This document shows, in pieces, positions 24,866 to 33,719 of a stretch of DNA of 64,000 nucleotides. The notes below the pieces were generated by a model. The model did no database searches. It was not told the origin of the DNA and was given only the letters and a program-made list of their open reading frames with translations. Source of the stretch: Mycobacterium paragordonae (GTDB lineage Bacteria; Actinomycetota; Actinomycetes; Mycobacteriales; Mycobacteriaceae); NCBI RefSeq assembly GCF_003614435.1, contig NZ_CP025546.1:5456001-5520000 (forward strand). Direction: 5' to 3'. The position numbers and the translations under genes were made by a program. Every line of letters begins with the position of its first letter. Position 1 is the first letter of the stretch.

Positions 24866-24883
24866 TAACCGTACGAACGGTCT
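24866..24883. promoter_or_regulatory. TetR self-operator (site D)
   Basis: TAACCGTACGAACGGTCT, with the same 9+9 geometry as sites A-C but weaker dyad, lies 21 bp before the tetR start. A reverse-strand -10-like TATGAT lies directly upstream, so the site would cover the transcription start. Confidence 0.58.
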
Positions 24884-25014
24884 ATCATAACCATCGCCGC
24901 GTGAACATCCCCCAACGACATCCGCCTCTTAACCGGTGCAAGCGCAAGCCGGCGCGTGCATCACGCCGGCCGCGAAGAAAATTGCCCGGAGCGTCCCAGG
25001 CCAGAACTCCGGAA

Positions 25015-25332
25015 CTACAAAGCCTGCAACGGCCTACTGCGAGTGGTTGCGTCAGGGGCCGTGACGACGTACATGTTCGCACCGGGGGCGGCCTTGATTT
25101 CGCCGGTGGTGTACATCGTCATGAGTTCCCGGCCGTCGCTGTCGGCGACGCACACATAGGTGTCGGTCTCCGGGTCGTACTCGAAGCTGTCCCAAGCCAG
25201 TACAAACGCCAAGCAGTTGCCGTCGCGATCGGCGACCACGAGCTTGTGCGCGCCAGACTTCTTGAGTAGCTCCGCATCCTGCGTGCGCCGCTGAGAGACC
25301 CCGTTCTTGTGCATCGGTACGCTGTTCAACAT
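25015..25332 (-). CDS. Hypothetical protein
   Basis: 105 aa, soluble, not recognised. 'HKLVVADRDGNCLAFVLAWDSFEYDPETDTYVC' and 'SDGRELMTMYTTGEIKAAPGANMYVV' look like a compact beta-rich fold. GGGAG lies 8 nt before the ATG, and the codon use fits its neighbours, so it is probably real. The same ribosome-binding context (GGGAGCA) precedes the next gene. Function unknown. Confidence 0.6.
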   Translation of the reverse strand: MLNSVPMHKNGVSQRRTQDAELLKKSGAHKLVVADRDGNCLAFVLAWDSFEYDPETDTYVCVADSDGRELMTMYTTGEIKAAPGANMYVVTAPDATTRSRPLQAL

Positions 25333-25508
25333 CTCTGTGCTCCCTTAGCGAGGTTATCTCCGTCCGGTCCGGGCACGCTACAAATCCCGACCTGGCGGTA
25401 CGTCGGACATTACCTCGCAATACCGGGTGCTACCAGGGCATTAAGGCCCCTGTCAAGGGGTCGTTAGTTGCTACATCGGCACAGGGTGATCACGCTGTGC
25501 GACGAGAT

Positions 25509-25931
<423 letters not shown>

Positions 25932-26040
25932 TTCTGCTCCCGCGCAGTCGCTCGCTGCGCATGGCTTTGAGTCTGCGGCCAGGGCGGTGTGCACTCGCAC
26001 GAATCCGCCCTCCGCGCAGAGTCAACGCGGAGACGAAGCC

Positions 26041-26775
26041 CTAGCCCGGCGGTGCCGCGCCCGCCGCGTCCTGCAGCACCTGCTGCAACTTATCCAGCGG
26101 ATCACCCTCAGTGGGGTCGAGCCGGCGTGGGGGGATCTCTCGCCCGTCGGGTGATACGGCGACCGGCAGTGGGAGCACCACCGGAGCCGGTGGTGGAGGT
26201 GGGGGTGGGGGCTGCAGGGCGGCAGCCGGCGGCGCGTTCAGCGCATTCCTCTTGTCCGTCAACCGTTTTGCCGCATCGCGACGGATGCCCTGCCGCTCGG
26301 TGTCCGGGTCCTTGTTGTCGGCGAAACAGGCCTGCGGTGAGTCACCGATGACGGTCAGCGCGCTCGCGTAGCGTTCGTCGGCGCGTGACCGGTCACCGGC
26401 CGCCACGGCGCGGTCGCCCTGGGTTTCACGGACCAGTTCGAGGTTGACCCGTACCGGGCAGGAGTCTGCGGTGGCGGTGCGGGCCAGCGCTGCGGTGAAT
26501 TCCCGTTCCGCCTCGTCGAGCCGTCCGTCAAGCACGGCGGCGGCGCCCGCGGCGAACGGCGCCTTGGCGGGCTCGATGACGTTGGCCACGCCGAGCACCC
26601 CCGCATCGTCCCGGAGGGCACCCGCGTCGCCGCGCTGGAAAGCCGACGCAGCCGAATCCCCGGCCACCACAACCGATATCAGTTTCGCGACGACCAGCAC
26701 CACGACGAGAACCAGCGGAGCCGAGTAGATCAGCAGCCGCCGTCGCAGCCGCAGCCGTGCCGGTCGCAGCGTCAT
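26041..26775 (-). CDS. Membrane-anchored TPR-like protein of the MoxR operon
   Basis: 244 aa. One helix near residues 15-38 ('LLIYSAPLVLVVVLVVAKLIS'). A helical-repeat region follows ('AAVLDGRLDEAEREFTAALART', 'AGDRSRADERYASALTVIGD') resembling two TPR units. The C-terminal tail is Pro-rich ('ALQPPPPPPPPAPVVLP'). Last gene of a six-gene minus-strand operon; its ATG overlaps the preceding stop (ATGA). In Bat-type operons a TPR protein is the usual partner of the VWA proteins. Role unknown. Confidence 0.75.
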   Translation of the reverse strand: MTLRPARLRLRRRLLIYSAPLVLVVVLVVAKLISVVVAGDSAASAFQRGDAGALRDDAGVLGVANVIEPAKAPFAAGAAAVLDGRLDEAEREFTAALARTATADSCPVRVNLELVRETQGDRAVAAGDRSRADERYASALTVIGDSPQACFADNKDPDTERQGIRRDAAKRLTDKRNALNAPPAAALQPPPPPPPPAPVVLPLPVAVSPDGREIPPRRLDPTEGDPLDKLQQVLQDAAGAAPPG

Positions 26776-27680
26776 GCCGCGTCCCTCCGGGTGAGACGGT
26801 TGCGCCGGAACTCGCGAACCGAGAGGTAGATCTCGCTCAGCAGCAGTACCGCGGCGAGCAGCGCGGGCAGCCAGTACAACTCGAACAGGGCGCCGGCCTC
26901 AGCGCGGGCGCCGGCGGCGCTCGGGCGGTCGGGCAGGTCCGGCTGCAGGGGCTGACCGGGCTCGCGGTGCTGGTAAGGCACGACGAGCTGGCCCGCCACT
27001 TTCCGCAGTTCGGCTTCGTCGATCGCATCGGTGCCGCCGTATCCCAGCACCGCTCCGCCGTCGACCGACCCGCTGTTGAAGTCGCCCTGCGGAGCACGCG
27101 ATCCGGGCGCGCCGGAACCGAAGTACAGCACGACATTTCGCGTACCCGGATACTGCTGGGCCGCCTGAATGAGCTGATACCGCAGCACGTTGCTCGCCGC
27201 CGCGGCGTCGACGTCGAGTCCCGCATTCGGACCGCCGCGGTAGGAATTCAGAGCGGCGATGGTGGGCCGCAGACTCCAGACGTCGTCGGAGAGTGGCCAA
27301 TCCAGCGTGGCCCGGGAGGCGAAGTCGATGAGCGCGTAGCGCGCCGCCGGGTACTGCTTGATGAAGGCCGCGATGTCGTCGCGCATACCTGTCATCACGT
27401 CCGAGTCCACCGATCGATCCACGATCAGAAAGACATTGAGGTTCTCCCCGGCCGCGGCTGTAGTGCCGCCGCGGGTCTTGTCGTCTTGGAGCGCGGGGCG
27501 GGTGGCGGCGGCGATCACCAGCAGCACCGCCAGCGTCACCCCGCCCCAGCGCAGCACCGTGCGGACACGTCTGCCTCCGGCCGACAGCAGCACCTGGCGC
27601 AGCGCAACCACGCGCGCCAGGACCAGCGCGCCGGCGACAACAGCCAAAATCGGCCAGGGCAATACGGGTTGGAACGTCAC
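26772..27680 (-). CDS. VWA-like membrane protein (BatA/B type)
   Basis: 302 aa. Helices at the N-terminus ('WPILAVVAGALVLARVVAL' and 'GGVTLAVLLVIAAATRPAL') and C-terminus ('LYWLPALLAAVLLLSEIYL') flank a von Willebrand A-type domain: 'NLNVFLIVDRSVDSDVMTGM', 'RYALIDFASRATLDWPLSDD', 'GTRNVVLYFGSGAPG'. The metal-site motif DxSxS reads DRSVD, so it is degenerate. Overlaps its neighbours by ATGA on both sides. Probably assembles with the second VWA protein under control of the MoxR ATPase. Confidence 0.8.
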   Translation of the reverse strand: MTFQPVLPWPILAVVAGALVLARVVALRQVLLSAGGRRVRTVLRWGGVTLAVLLVIAAATRPALQDDKTRGGTTAAAGENLNVFLIVDRSVDSDVMTGMRDDIAAFIKQYPAARYALIDFASRATLDWPLSDDVWSLRPTIAALNSYRGGPNAGLDVDAAAASNVLRYQLIQAAQQYPGTRNVVLYFGSGAPGSRAPQGDFNSGSVDGGAVLGYGGTDAIDEAELRKVAGQLVVPYQHREPGQPLQPDLPDRPSAAGARAEAGALFELYWLPALLAAVLLLSEIYLSVREFRRNRLTRRDAA

Positions 27681-28642
27681 CGGCGCAACCCCATCAGCGC
27701 CACCGAAAGCACGGTCGCCGAGAACAGCGCGATCGCCAGCGGCACCACCGGTTGGTCCGCGGAGTCCGCTTTGGCGACGGCGCCGTGGCGTCCCGGGCTG
27801 TTGTGCGCCCGGATGTCGTCAAGGGCTCCGGACACCGACCCCGGCACGAGGTACCGTCCGCCGGTCTGCTCGGTGAGCGCGAGCAACGAGCCGCTCTTCG
27901 GCGACGGTGCCGTGTCGACCACATTGAGCTGGACCCCGGCACGCTCGGCTAGATCGCGCACCGCACTGCCGGTGAACAGCGCGGCGCGTGGCTCCCCCGC
28001 CATGCGCAGATCCGACGGCCCCAGATAAATCACCGAACGGCGTTGCGCCCCGCGCTGCTCGAAGTGCGGGAATCCCGAAATGCACAGCGCCAGAGCATCT
28101 TCCACACTCGTTGCGTAGTCGGTGTACGGCACCGCCGGCGCGAAGAACGCCGACTGCAACCTGGGCGCTCGAGCGAACTCGCCGAACCGTGACACGGCGT
28201 ACTGATGGTCCCGCGTCAGTGGCACCAGCCGGCGGTTCACCGATGTGAGACCGATGCGTTGGGTCTGCGGCGCCGCGCCGGCCTGTTGCGCGAAGTAGTC
28301 CAGCATCTCCACCGTTGCGCGATCGGGCAGCGGCTGCCCGACACACAGCATGATGTCCTCGGGCGTTGCGGCATCGAAGTTTTCACCGGCCGCCGCTGGG
28401 CGGGACGCCGCCCACATGGCGGCGCCGAACATGACCGTCAGCACCACCAGGGTCACGATGGTCGACAGTGAACGCAGCCGGGCCACGCGGGCGTATTCGG
28501 GCAACCGGGTCAATCGTGCGATGTTGGCCAGCGGGCGTAACCGCCGGCGGGCGGCGGTCATCGGCAGCACCGCGGCCAGCACGACGGCGACCACGAAGCA
28601 GCCTGATCCGACGGCCGCTACCGGCCACCACTTCAGGTCCAC
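27677..28642 (-). CDS. VWA-like membrane protein (BatA/B type), second copy
   Basis: 321 aa. Same plan as its downstream neighbour: N-terminal helices ('VGSGCFVVAVVLAAVLPM', 'STIVTLVVLTVMFGAAMWA'), a VWA-like middle ('RSVIYLGPSDLRMAGEP', 'TGGRYLVPGSVSGALDDI') and a C-terminal helix. Where the MIDAS Asp-x-Ser-x-Ser should be, 'PEDIMLCVGQPLPDRATVEM' is found, so metal binding is probably lost. It overlaps the preceding gene by 10 bp. Confidence 0.76.
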   Translation of the reverse strand: MDLKWWPVAAVGSGCFVVAVVLAAVLPMTAARRRLRPLANIARLTRLPEYARVARLRSLSTIVTLVVLTVMFGAAMWAASRPAAAGENFDAATPEDIMLCVGQPLPDRATVEMLDYFAQQAGAAPQTQRIGLTSVNRRLVPLTRDHQYAVSRFGEFARAPRLQSAFFAPAVPYTDYATSVEDALALCISGFPHFEQRGAQRRSVIYLGPSDLRMAGEPRAALFTGSAVRDLAERAGVQLNVVDTAPSPKSGSLLALTEQTGGRYLVPGSVSGALDDIRAHNSPGRHGAVAKADSADQPVVPLAIALFSATVLSVALMGLRR

Positions 28643-29106
28643 GAGCGGATCAACTCCTGCGCCATGGCACTCGCGTCGCCGACGTCGACGCTCGTCTCGG
28701 CGTTGAACTGCGCATCGTCGAGCAGAGTCAGCAGGGGCGCGGCCGCGTCAAGGTGCCCATCGGTCAGGGCGCCGACATGGAGGTACTGCGCCCGGGCACC
28801 GGTTGCCTGGTGCAGAAAGCTGCGTACCGTCCGGGCGATCGCCGCGCTGGCCTGCGGCGCCGACATCCGGCCGGCGCGGTGTTCGTCGGCGAGGTGTCGC
28901 ACGCGGCGAGCGAAGCGGTCGCGGATCACCCGGGCGTGTATCCGCCGCACGACGGGGATGCGGCGCAGCCGGTGCGATGGCAGCGTCCACACGAAAATGC
29001 CTGCGTACCAACCGATGACGGCAACGATCAGGAGCACGGCCCACACCAGCCACTGCGCTGAGTAGGGCTGCGGACCGAAGACGTGGTGCAGCAGGTCATC
29101 CGGCAC
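28633..29106 (-). CDS. Small membrane protein of the MoxR operon (DUF4381-like position)
   Basis: 157 aa from a GTG at 29106, 11 bp inside the end of the DUF58 gene. One helix ('AQWLVWAVLLIVAVIGWYAGIFVW') is followed by a basic, helical cytosolic part ('HRLRRIPVVRRIHARVIRDRF'). Its size, topology and place between DUF58 and VWA genes match the small DUF4381-type component of MoxR clusters, but sequence support for that family is weak. Confidence 0.72.
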   Translation of the reverse strand: MPDDLLHHVFGPQPYSAQWLVWAVLLIVAVIGWYAGIFVWTLPSHRLRRIPVVRRIHARVIRDRFARRVRHLADEHRAGRMSAPQASAAIARTVRSFLHQATGARAQYLHVGALTDGHLDAAAPLLTLLDDAQFNAETSVDVGDASAMAQELIRSWT

Positions 29107-29962
29107 GGCCGGCCACCTCGGTCAGGCCGACGAGTTCGCGGCGGATGTCGTCGCTGCCGGCGATTGTCGCGTGCGGAATCGCACGACGGGTCAGGAACTT
29201 TGCCAGGCGGTCGCGGCGGGCCTGCTCGGCGCGGCGGTAGGCGGCGACGACCCGGGGACCCAGGTCGGCTCCATTCAGGACGAATCGGCCGGTGGCGACG
29301 TCGTACCCGTCGATGTTGTCCGGGCCAACTGCGGGCATGTCGGACACCATCGCCCACAGCATGTCGTGGCGCCCGCTGAGCCTGGCGAGCACTCCGTTGA
29401 GTTCCTCGTCGACATCGGGTTCGTCGGAGACCACGACGATCAGCATGGTGTGGCGGTAATGCGTTGCGACGTAATCGAGTTGGGCGGCGATGGCGCGGGG
29501 GCCGGGGCTGGTCATGGTGTGCTGGTACCAGCGGTGCAGCAGTCCCTCGACGTGAGTTTCGCCGCGGCGCTGGGGAACGTTCACCGAGCCGCGGCTGTCG
29601 CCGAAAACCATGCCGATCTGATCGGAGCGCCGCAGGCCGATCAACCCGACGGCGCCCATGATGTGGGCGGCCACGTCGCGCTTGTACTCCCCGCTGGGGG
29701 CCAGCGCCGACATGTTGCGACCGGCGTCGGCCACCAGCAGGATCTTGTGGTGCTTCTCCGAGATGAACCGTTTGATGAGCACGCTGCCCGACCGCGCGGA
29801 GGCCTTCCAGTCGATGTCGCGGACGTCGTCGCCGGGAACATAGGGGCGCAGGTCGTCGAATTCCATGCTGCGCGTGTGCGACAGGGCGTAGCGGCCGCCT
29901 TCGAGCAGCCCGCGGGTGTCGGTGCCGAAGTGGGCTTTGGCCCGGTTGAGGTGCTTGCCCAA
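29096..29962 (-). CDS. DUF58 family protein
   Basis: 288 aa, soluble. The DUF58 signature is clear: 'GRYALSHTRSMEFDDLRPYVPGDDVRDIDWKASARSG' (residues 23-60), followed by a VWA-like fold ('KILLVADAGRNMSAL', 'LIVVVSDEPDVDEELNGVLARLSGRHDML'). DUF58 proteins accompany MoxR ATPases in nearly all bacteria. The start lies 7 bp after the moxR stop. Confidence 0.9.
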   Translation of the reverse strand: MGKHLNRAKAHFGTDTRGLLEGGRYALSHTRSMEFDDLRPYVPGDDVRDIDWKASARSGSVLIKRFISEKHHKILLVADAGRNMSALAPSGEYKRDVAAHIMGAVGLIGLRRSDQIGMVFGDSRGSVNVPQRRGETHVEGLLHRWYQHTMTSPGPRAIAAQLDYVATHYRHTMLIVVVSDEPDVDEELNGVLARLSGRHDMLWAMVSDMPAVGPDNIDGYDVATGRFVLNGADLGPRVVAAYRRAEQARRDRLAKFLTRRAIPHATIAGSDDIRRELVGLTEVAGRAG

Positions 29963-29969
29963 GGCGAAC

Positions 29970-30971
29970 TCAGGGCACCCGGACGGCCCGCAGGGCGGCG
30001 TCGATCACTGTCTCGGGAGTGACGTTGGCGCTGGCCGCTTCGAAGCCGAGGATGAGCCGGTGCCGCAGCACCCGGTGCGCGAGTTTGGCGATGTCCTCCG
30101 GCAGTACGTGTGCCCGCCCGGACAGCACCGCCTGGGCCCGCGCCGCCCGGCAGAAGGCGATGGTGGCGCGGGGGCTGGCGCCGTACTCGACCAGGCGCGC
30201 GACCTGCTTGGGCAGCGCCCGGCCGGGGTGGCGGGTCAGGTCGACCAGTTGGCTGGCGTAGAGCATCAGCGCCCGGTCCATGTAGACGTGGCGTACGACT
30301 TCCTGCAGGCGCAGCACGTCATCGAGGCTGACGACGGGCGCGGTGGGTCGTCGGGTGTCGTAGACGCCGGCGTCGATCCGCGCCATCACTTCCACCTCTT
30401 CCTCGGGAGAGGGGTAGCGCACGATCTCCTTCAGCAGGAAGCGGTCGGTCTGCGCCTCGGACAGCGGGTAGGTGCCTTCCTGGTCGACGGGGTTCTGGGT
30501 CGCGATGACCAGGAACGGGTCCCCGAGCGTGTGCACCTGGCCGGCGATCGTGGTCTGCCGTTCCTCCATCGCTTCGAGCATCGCGCTCTGGGTCTTGGCG
30601 CTGGATCGGTTGATCTCGTCGAGCAGCACGATGTTGGCGTGCACGGGACCCAGTTGAGTGACGAACGAGTTGGTCGACGAGTCATATATCTGGGTGCCGA
30701 TGATGTCGCTGGGCAGCAGGTCAGGCGTGCATTGGATCCGTTGGAAACGGCCGTGAATCGATTCGGCGAGCACCTTGGCGGCGGTGGTCTTGGCCAGGCC
30801 GGGGACGCTTTCCAGCAGAACGTGACCGCCGGCGAGCAGCCCGATCAGCAGCGATTCCCGCAACTCCTGTTGCCCGACGATCTTGGCGGCGAACGCCTCG
30901 GAAATGGAGTCGACGATCCGCCGGATTCCGTCGAGTTCACGCTGATCCGGTTGTGTCCGTGCGGTAGTCAT
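29970..30971 (-). CDS. MoxR-type AAA+ ATPase
   Basis: 333 aa. Walker A variant 'LLESVPGLAKTTAAKVLAES' (residues about 52-70), Walker B 'IVLLDEINRSSAKTQSAMLEAMEE', sensor 1 'FLVIATQNPVDQEGTYPLSEAQTDRF' and a C-terminal lid with sensor 2 'GASPRATIAFCRAARAQAVL'. MoxR ATPases act as chaperones for the assembly or activation of VWA-bearing complexes. First gene of the operon moxR, DUF58, small TM, VWA, VWA, TPR, all overlapping or within 7 bp. This six-gene order differs from the moxR1 locus of M. tuberculosis as I recall it. Confidence 0.93.
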   Translation of the reverse strand: MTTARTQPDQRELDGIRRIVDSISEAFAAKIVGQQELRESLLIGLLAGGHVLLESVPGLAKTTAAKVLAESIHGRFQRIQCTPDLLPSDIIGTQIYDSSTNSFVTQLGPVHANIVLLDEINRSSAKTQSAMLEAMEERQTTIAGQVHTLGDPFLVIATQNPVDQEGTYPLSEAQTDRFLLKEIVRYPSPEEEVEVMARIDAGVYDTRRPTAPVVSLDDVLRLQEVVRHVYMDRALMLYASQLVDLTRHPGRALPKQVARLVEYGASPRATIAFCRAARAQAVLSGRAHVLPEDIAKLAHRVLRHRLILGFEAASANVTPETVIDAALRAVRVP

Positions 30972-31096
30972 ATCGCCGCTGGGTTACCCGGGGGCTGAGT
31001 TTCCACACGTGTGCCCTGCTGGCTATGCATGCCCCGGAGCGTATCCCGGGGTTGGGAGTGGCCGCCAAGACCGCCCGGGACCTGCGGCTTTGCCTG

Positions 31097-31456
31097 CTAC
31101 TCGTCGGCCTGGGCGTCAGCGTTGTCCTGCAGCGCCGCGCGTCGGTCGGCATCAGCGGCCTCGCGGTGCCGAGCCGCCGAACGGAGGTGCTCTTGGACGT
31201 CGCCGATGCCTTCCGCGGCCGCCCGCTCGTGAACGGAGGCGGCTTCTTCGTGCACCAACGCCGCTTCCTGGTGCCGGCTGGCGGCCGCACGGTGGGCCTC
31301 GGCCGAACGTCGCAGCGATTCCTCGGCATGCTCGCGAGCCACTTCGGCGGACTCCGTCGACGAGCGCCCCTCACTCGTCAGCTGACGGAGTTGCGCCGCT
31401 AATTCCTGTACCCGCCGCTCGGCCATTCGGCCGCGCTCGGCAGCGCTGTCGGCCAT
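31097..31456 (-). CDS. Ala/Glu-rich coiled-coil protein
   Basis: 119 aa of nearly uninterrupted helix: 'AERRVQELAAQLRQLTSE', 'AEESLRRSAEAHRAAASRHQEAALVHEEAASVHERAA' and 'EHLRSAARHREAADADRR'. An approximate 7-residue A-x-x-H-x-x-A pattern repeats, giving a His-rich coiled coil. No signal or membrane segment. Similar small proteins occur in several mycobacteria. Function unknown. It diverges from the lipoprotein gene 55 bp away. Confidence 0.68.
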   Translation of the reverse strand: MADSAAERGRMAERRVQELAAQLRQLTSEGRSSTESAEVAREHAEESLRRSAEAHRAAASRHQEAALVHEEAASVHERAAAEGIGDVQEHLRSAARHREAADADRRAALQDNADAQADE

Positions 31457-31511
31457 CTAGAGAGTGTCTCACCCTGGGCAAGACTTCGCGTCGACCGCGA
31501 CCGCGCCGGGT

Positions 31512-32816
31512 ATGCGTCATCGCGTGCGCATCCCAACTCCGCGTGACGTAGTCGCCGCTGCCCTGGTCGGCATCCTCTTGCTGGCAGCGTGCTCGAGCCC
31601 GTCGCATGATTCGTCCCCCGCCCGGTCTGCGCCGCCCGCGGCGGCGCCAGGCAAGCTGGTGTCCGCCCCAGTCAGCGTCGGCGCCGATCTGGCGAAAGCA
31701 CCGCTCGACCAACCGCGGCAGGCGCTGATTCCCGATGGCTGGACGATGTCGGTGTGGGCGCGAATCCCCAAGGCGCGCTTGGCGACCTGGACGCCCGATG
31801 GCGCCCTGCTGGTGTCGGTCCCGGCCAGCGGGCAGATCGTCAAGCTGACCCCGAAATCCGTTGCGGCGCCTCAACAGTCGACGCTATTGGGCGGGCTTGA
31901 CCAACCGCATGGCATGGCGTTCGCGGGGTCGACGCTGTACGTCGCCGAAAGCGATCAGATCGACGCCTACGACTACTCCAATGGAATGGCCGTCAACCGT
32001 CGGACCGTCGCCGCCGGCCTGCCCGACGCGCGCAGCGCCGATCTGCACGGCGCTTACGCGCATGCGCTCAAGAGCGTGGCCGTCGGTCCCGATGGCGCGG
32101 TGTACTTCTCGATCGGTTCGACGGCCAACATCTCGCCGCAGGACCGCACCGCGACGCCGCCCAGGGCGACGATCATGCGGATCCCGCCCGGCGGCGGCCC
32201 TGCTCAGCCGTTCGCGACCGGTGTCCGCAACGGAACCGGCCTCGCCGTCGCGCCGGACGGCTCGTTGTGGACCGCGGTCAACAATCGCGACAACACACCT
32301 GACCCCGGGGGCAAGGTCGACGTCGGCTACGTCAACGACCATCCGCCCGAGTCGCTCGCCCGGCTGACTTCCGGACGCGAATTGGGTTGGCCCTATTGCA
32401 ATCCCGACGGCGGGCCGGCGAACTTGCCGTTCATCCGCGACATGACCACGAATAAGGACGGGTCTGCGCTGGACTGCGCGACGCTGCCGCCAGTGGAGCA
32501 GAGCATGGGTGCGCACTCGGCGCCGTTGGGTTTGGCGTTCACCACGGGTGCGCTGCCGCAGCCCTACGCTGACGGCGCTCTGGTCGGCATCCACGGTTCG
32601 TGGAACCGGAAGCCGCCGCAGGCACCCGAGGTGTCGTTCTTCGCCTGGCGCGACGGCGGTCTCGGCGATCAGCAGACTTTGGTCGGCGGTTTTCAGGGCG
32701 CGGACGGATCCCGCTGGGGCCGTCCGGTCGCGGCCGTCGTCGGGCCGGACGGGGCGGTGTACATCACCGACGACGACGCGGGCGCTGTGTATCGGTTGGC
32801 GCCGCCGGGGCGGTAG
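31512..32816 (+). CDS. Sorbosone/glucose dehydrogenase-like propeller lipoprotein
   Basis: 434 aa from the ATG at 31512. Signal peptide with lipobox 'ALVGILLLAACSS'; the longer frame from 31464 would bury the signal, so it is rejected. Six-bladed propeller of the PQQ-type sugar dehydrogenase (GSDH/L-sorbosone) family: 'GLDQPHGMAFAGSTLYVAESDQI', 'LKSVAVGPDGAVYFSIGSTANI', 'FATGVRNGTGLAVAPDGSLWTAVNNRDN', 'HSAPLGLAF' and 'HGSWNRKPP'. Acts outside the cell membrane; whether it holds PQQ is unknown. Confidence 0.87.
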   Translation: MRHRVRIPTPRDVVAAALVGILLLAACSSPSHDSSPARSAPPAAAPGKLVSAPVSVGADLAKAPLDQPRQALIPDGWTMSVWARIPKARLATWTPDGALLVSVPASGQIVKLTPKSVAAPQQSTLLGGLDQPHGMAFAGSTLYVAESDQIDAYDYSNGMAVNRRTVAAGLPDARSADLHGAYAHALKSVAVGPDGAVYFSIGSTANISPQDRTATPPRATIMRIPPGGGPAQPFATGVRNGTGLAVAPDGSLWTAVNNRDNTPDPGGKVDVGYVNDHPPESLARLTSGRELGWPYCNPDGGPANLPFIRDMTTNKDGSALDCATLPPVEQSMGAHSAPLGLAFTTGALPQPYADGALVGIHGSWNRKPPQAPEVSFFAWRDGGLGDQQTLVGGFQGADGSRWGRPVAAVVGPDGAVYITDDDAGAVYRLAPPGR

Positions 32817-32966
32817 CGCCCGTCCATGCTTGTCTCCGTCGGATGCGGTCCGAAAATTAGCAGGTAATTCCCAACAGGGGTGACTTCACATAAACCCCGG
32901 CCGGGCGCACGATACCGACATGTACCCGAACCCCAAGGGGCAGGCACCGAACGCGGGGCTGCAGTA

Positions 32967-33719
32967 ATGTCCCCGCCTGGCCGTCAGGCGTACCGCCAGC
33001 TCCCGCGCGGGAGTCGCAAGGCGGAATCGAAATACGCCGACCGTCTCGACCATATCGTCGACACGTTGGCCCTTCCTCCGCACAACACGACGCCGGTGAT
33101 CGAACTGGCCGACGACTTGTCGGGTGTCTACGGGCCGTTCGCGGTGGAGTGGACCGGAAGCGCCGGTTACTACCAGGAGGCCACGATCGACGGAGTTGTT
33201 TGCGACGGACCAGCTGCGGTGGTTGGCCAGAGCACGCGGACGTTCGCCCGCGATGGGTACGACTACTTGATCGTCAGCAACGACTACTTGGCGCTGCGCC
33301 CTGCGGCCCAGGGGCGGGGTTTCGCCACCGCGCTGTACGACGAACTTGAGATTTACTACCGAAGGTCGGAGGTGGACGTGATAAAGGTCCACGCGGCGCT
33401 GCAAAACGGCGGGTATGCCTGGGCGCGGAGAGGCTTCGATTGGGATCCGCGCGAGTTGTGGGCCTCGTTCTCCGACATCCGGGCACGCATCAGCGAACTC
33501 ATCGACGATCACACGGTCGCCGAGGAGGACAAGCGCGTACTCAGCCGGATAGCGGATCGCCTCGACGAAAACGACCCAGGTCAGGACTGGCCAACACCGA
33601 ATGAGCTTGCTCGGCTGAGCGGCAAAGATCCCGACCTCGGACGTACCCTGATGGCAGGATCCAATTGGTATGGGGTCTTCCCGCTCAGCGATAAGGGGTT
33701 GAGCTATGGCACGGATTAG
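32967..33719 (+). CDS. GNAT-like domain protein
   Basis: 250 aa from the ATG at 32967; a GTG at 32880 would add 29 residues and is possible. The centre has an acetyl-CoA-loop-like 'LALRPAAQGRGFATALYDELEIYYRRSEVDVIKVHAAL', followed by 'GYAWARRGFDWDP', as in GNAT folds. The C-terminal region ('WPTPNELARLSGKDPDLGRTLMAGSNWYGVFPL') is unfamiliar. No signal peptide. Its end overlaps the next gene by 14 bp. Substrate unknown; it could be a modifying enzyme or an effector. Confidence 0.7.
   Translation: MSPPGRQAYRQLPRGSRKAESKYADRLDHIVDTLALPPHNTTPVIELADDLSGVYGPFAVEWTGSAGYYQEATIDGVVCDGPAAVVGQSTRTFARDGYDYLIVSNDYLALRPAAQGRGFATALYDELEIYYRRSEVDVIKVHAALQNGGYAWARRGFDWDPRELWASFSDIRARISELIDDHTVAEEDKRVLSRIADRLDENDPGQDWPTPNELARLSGKDPDLGRTLMAGSNWYGVFPLSDKGLSYGTD

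Noticed and set aside
31464..31511. Upstream ATG for the sorbosone-dehydrogenase-like lipoprotein
   Set aside because: It would put 16 polar residues before the signal peptide.
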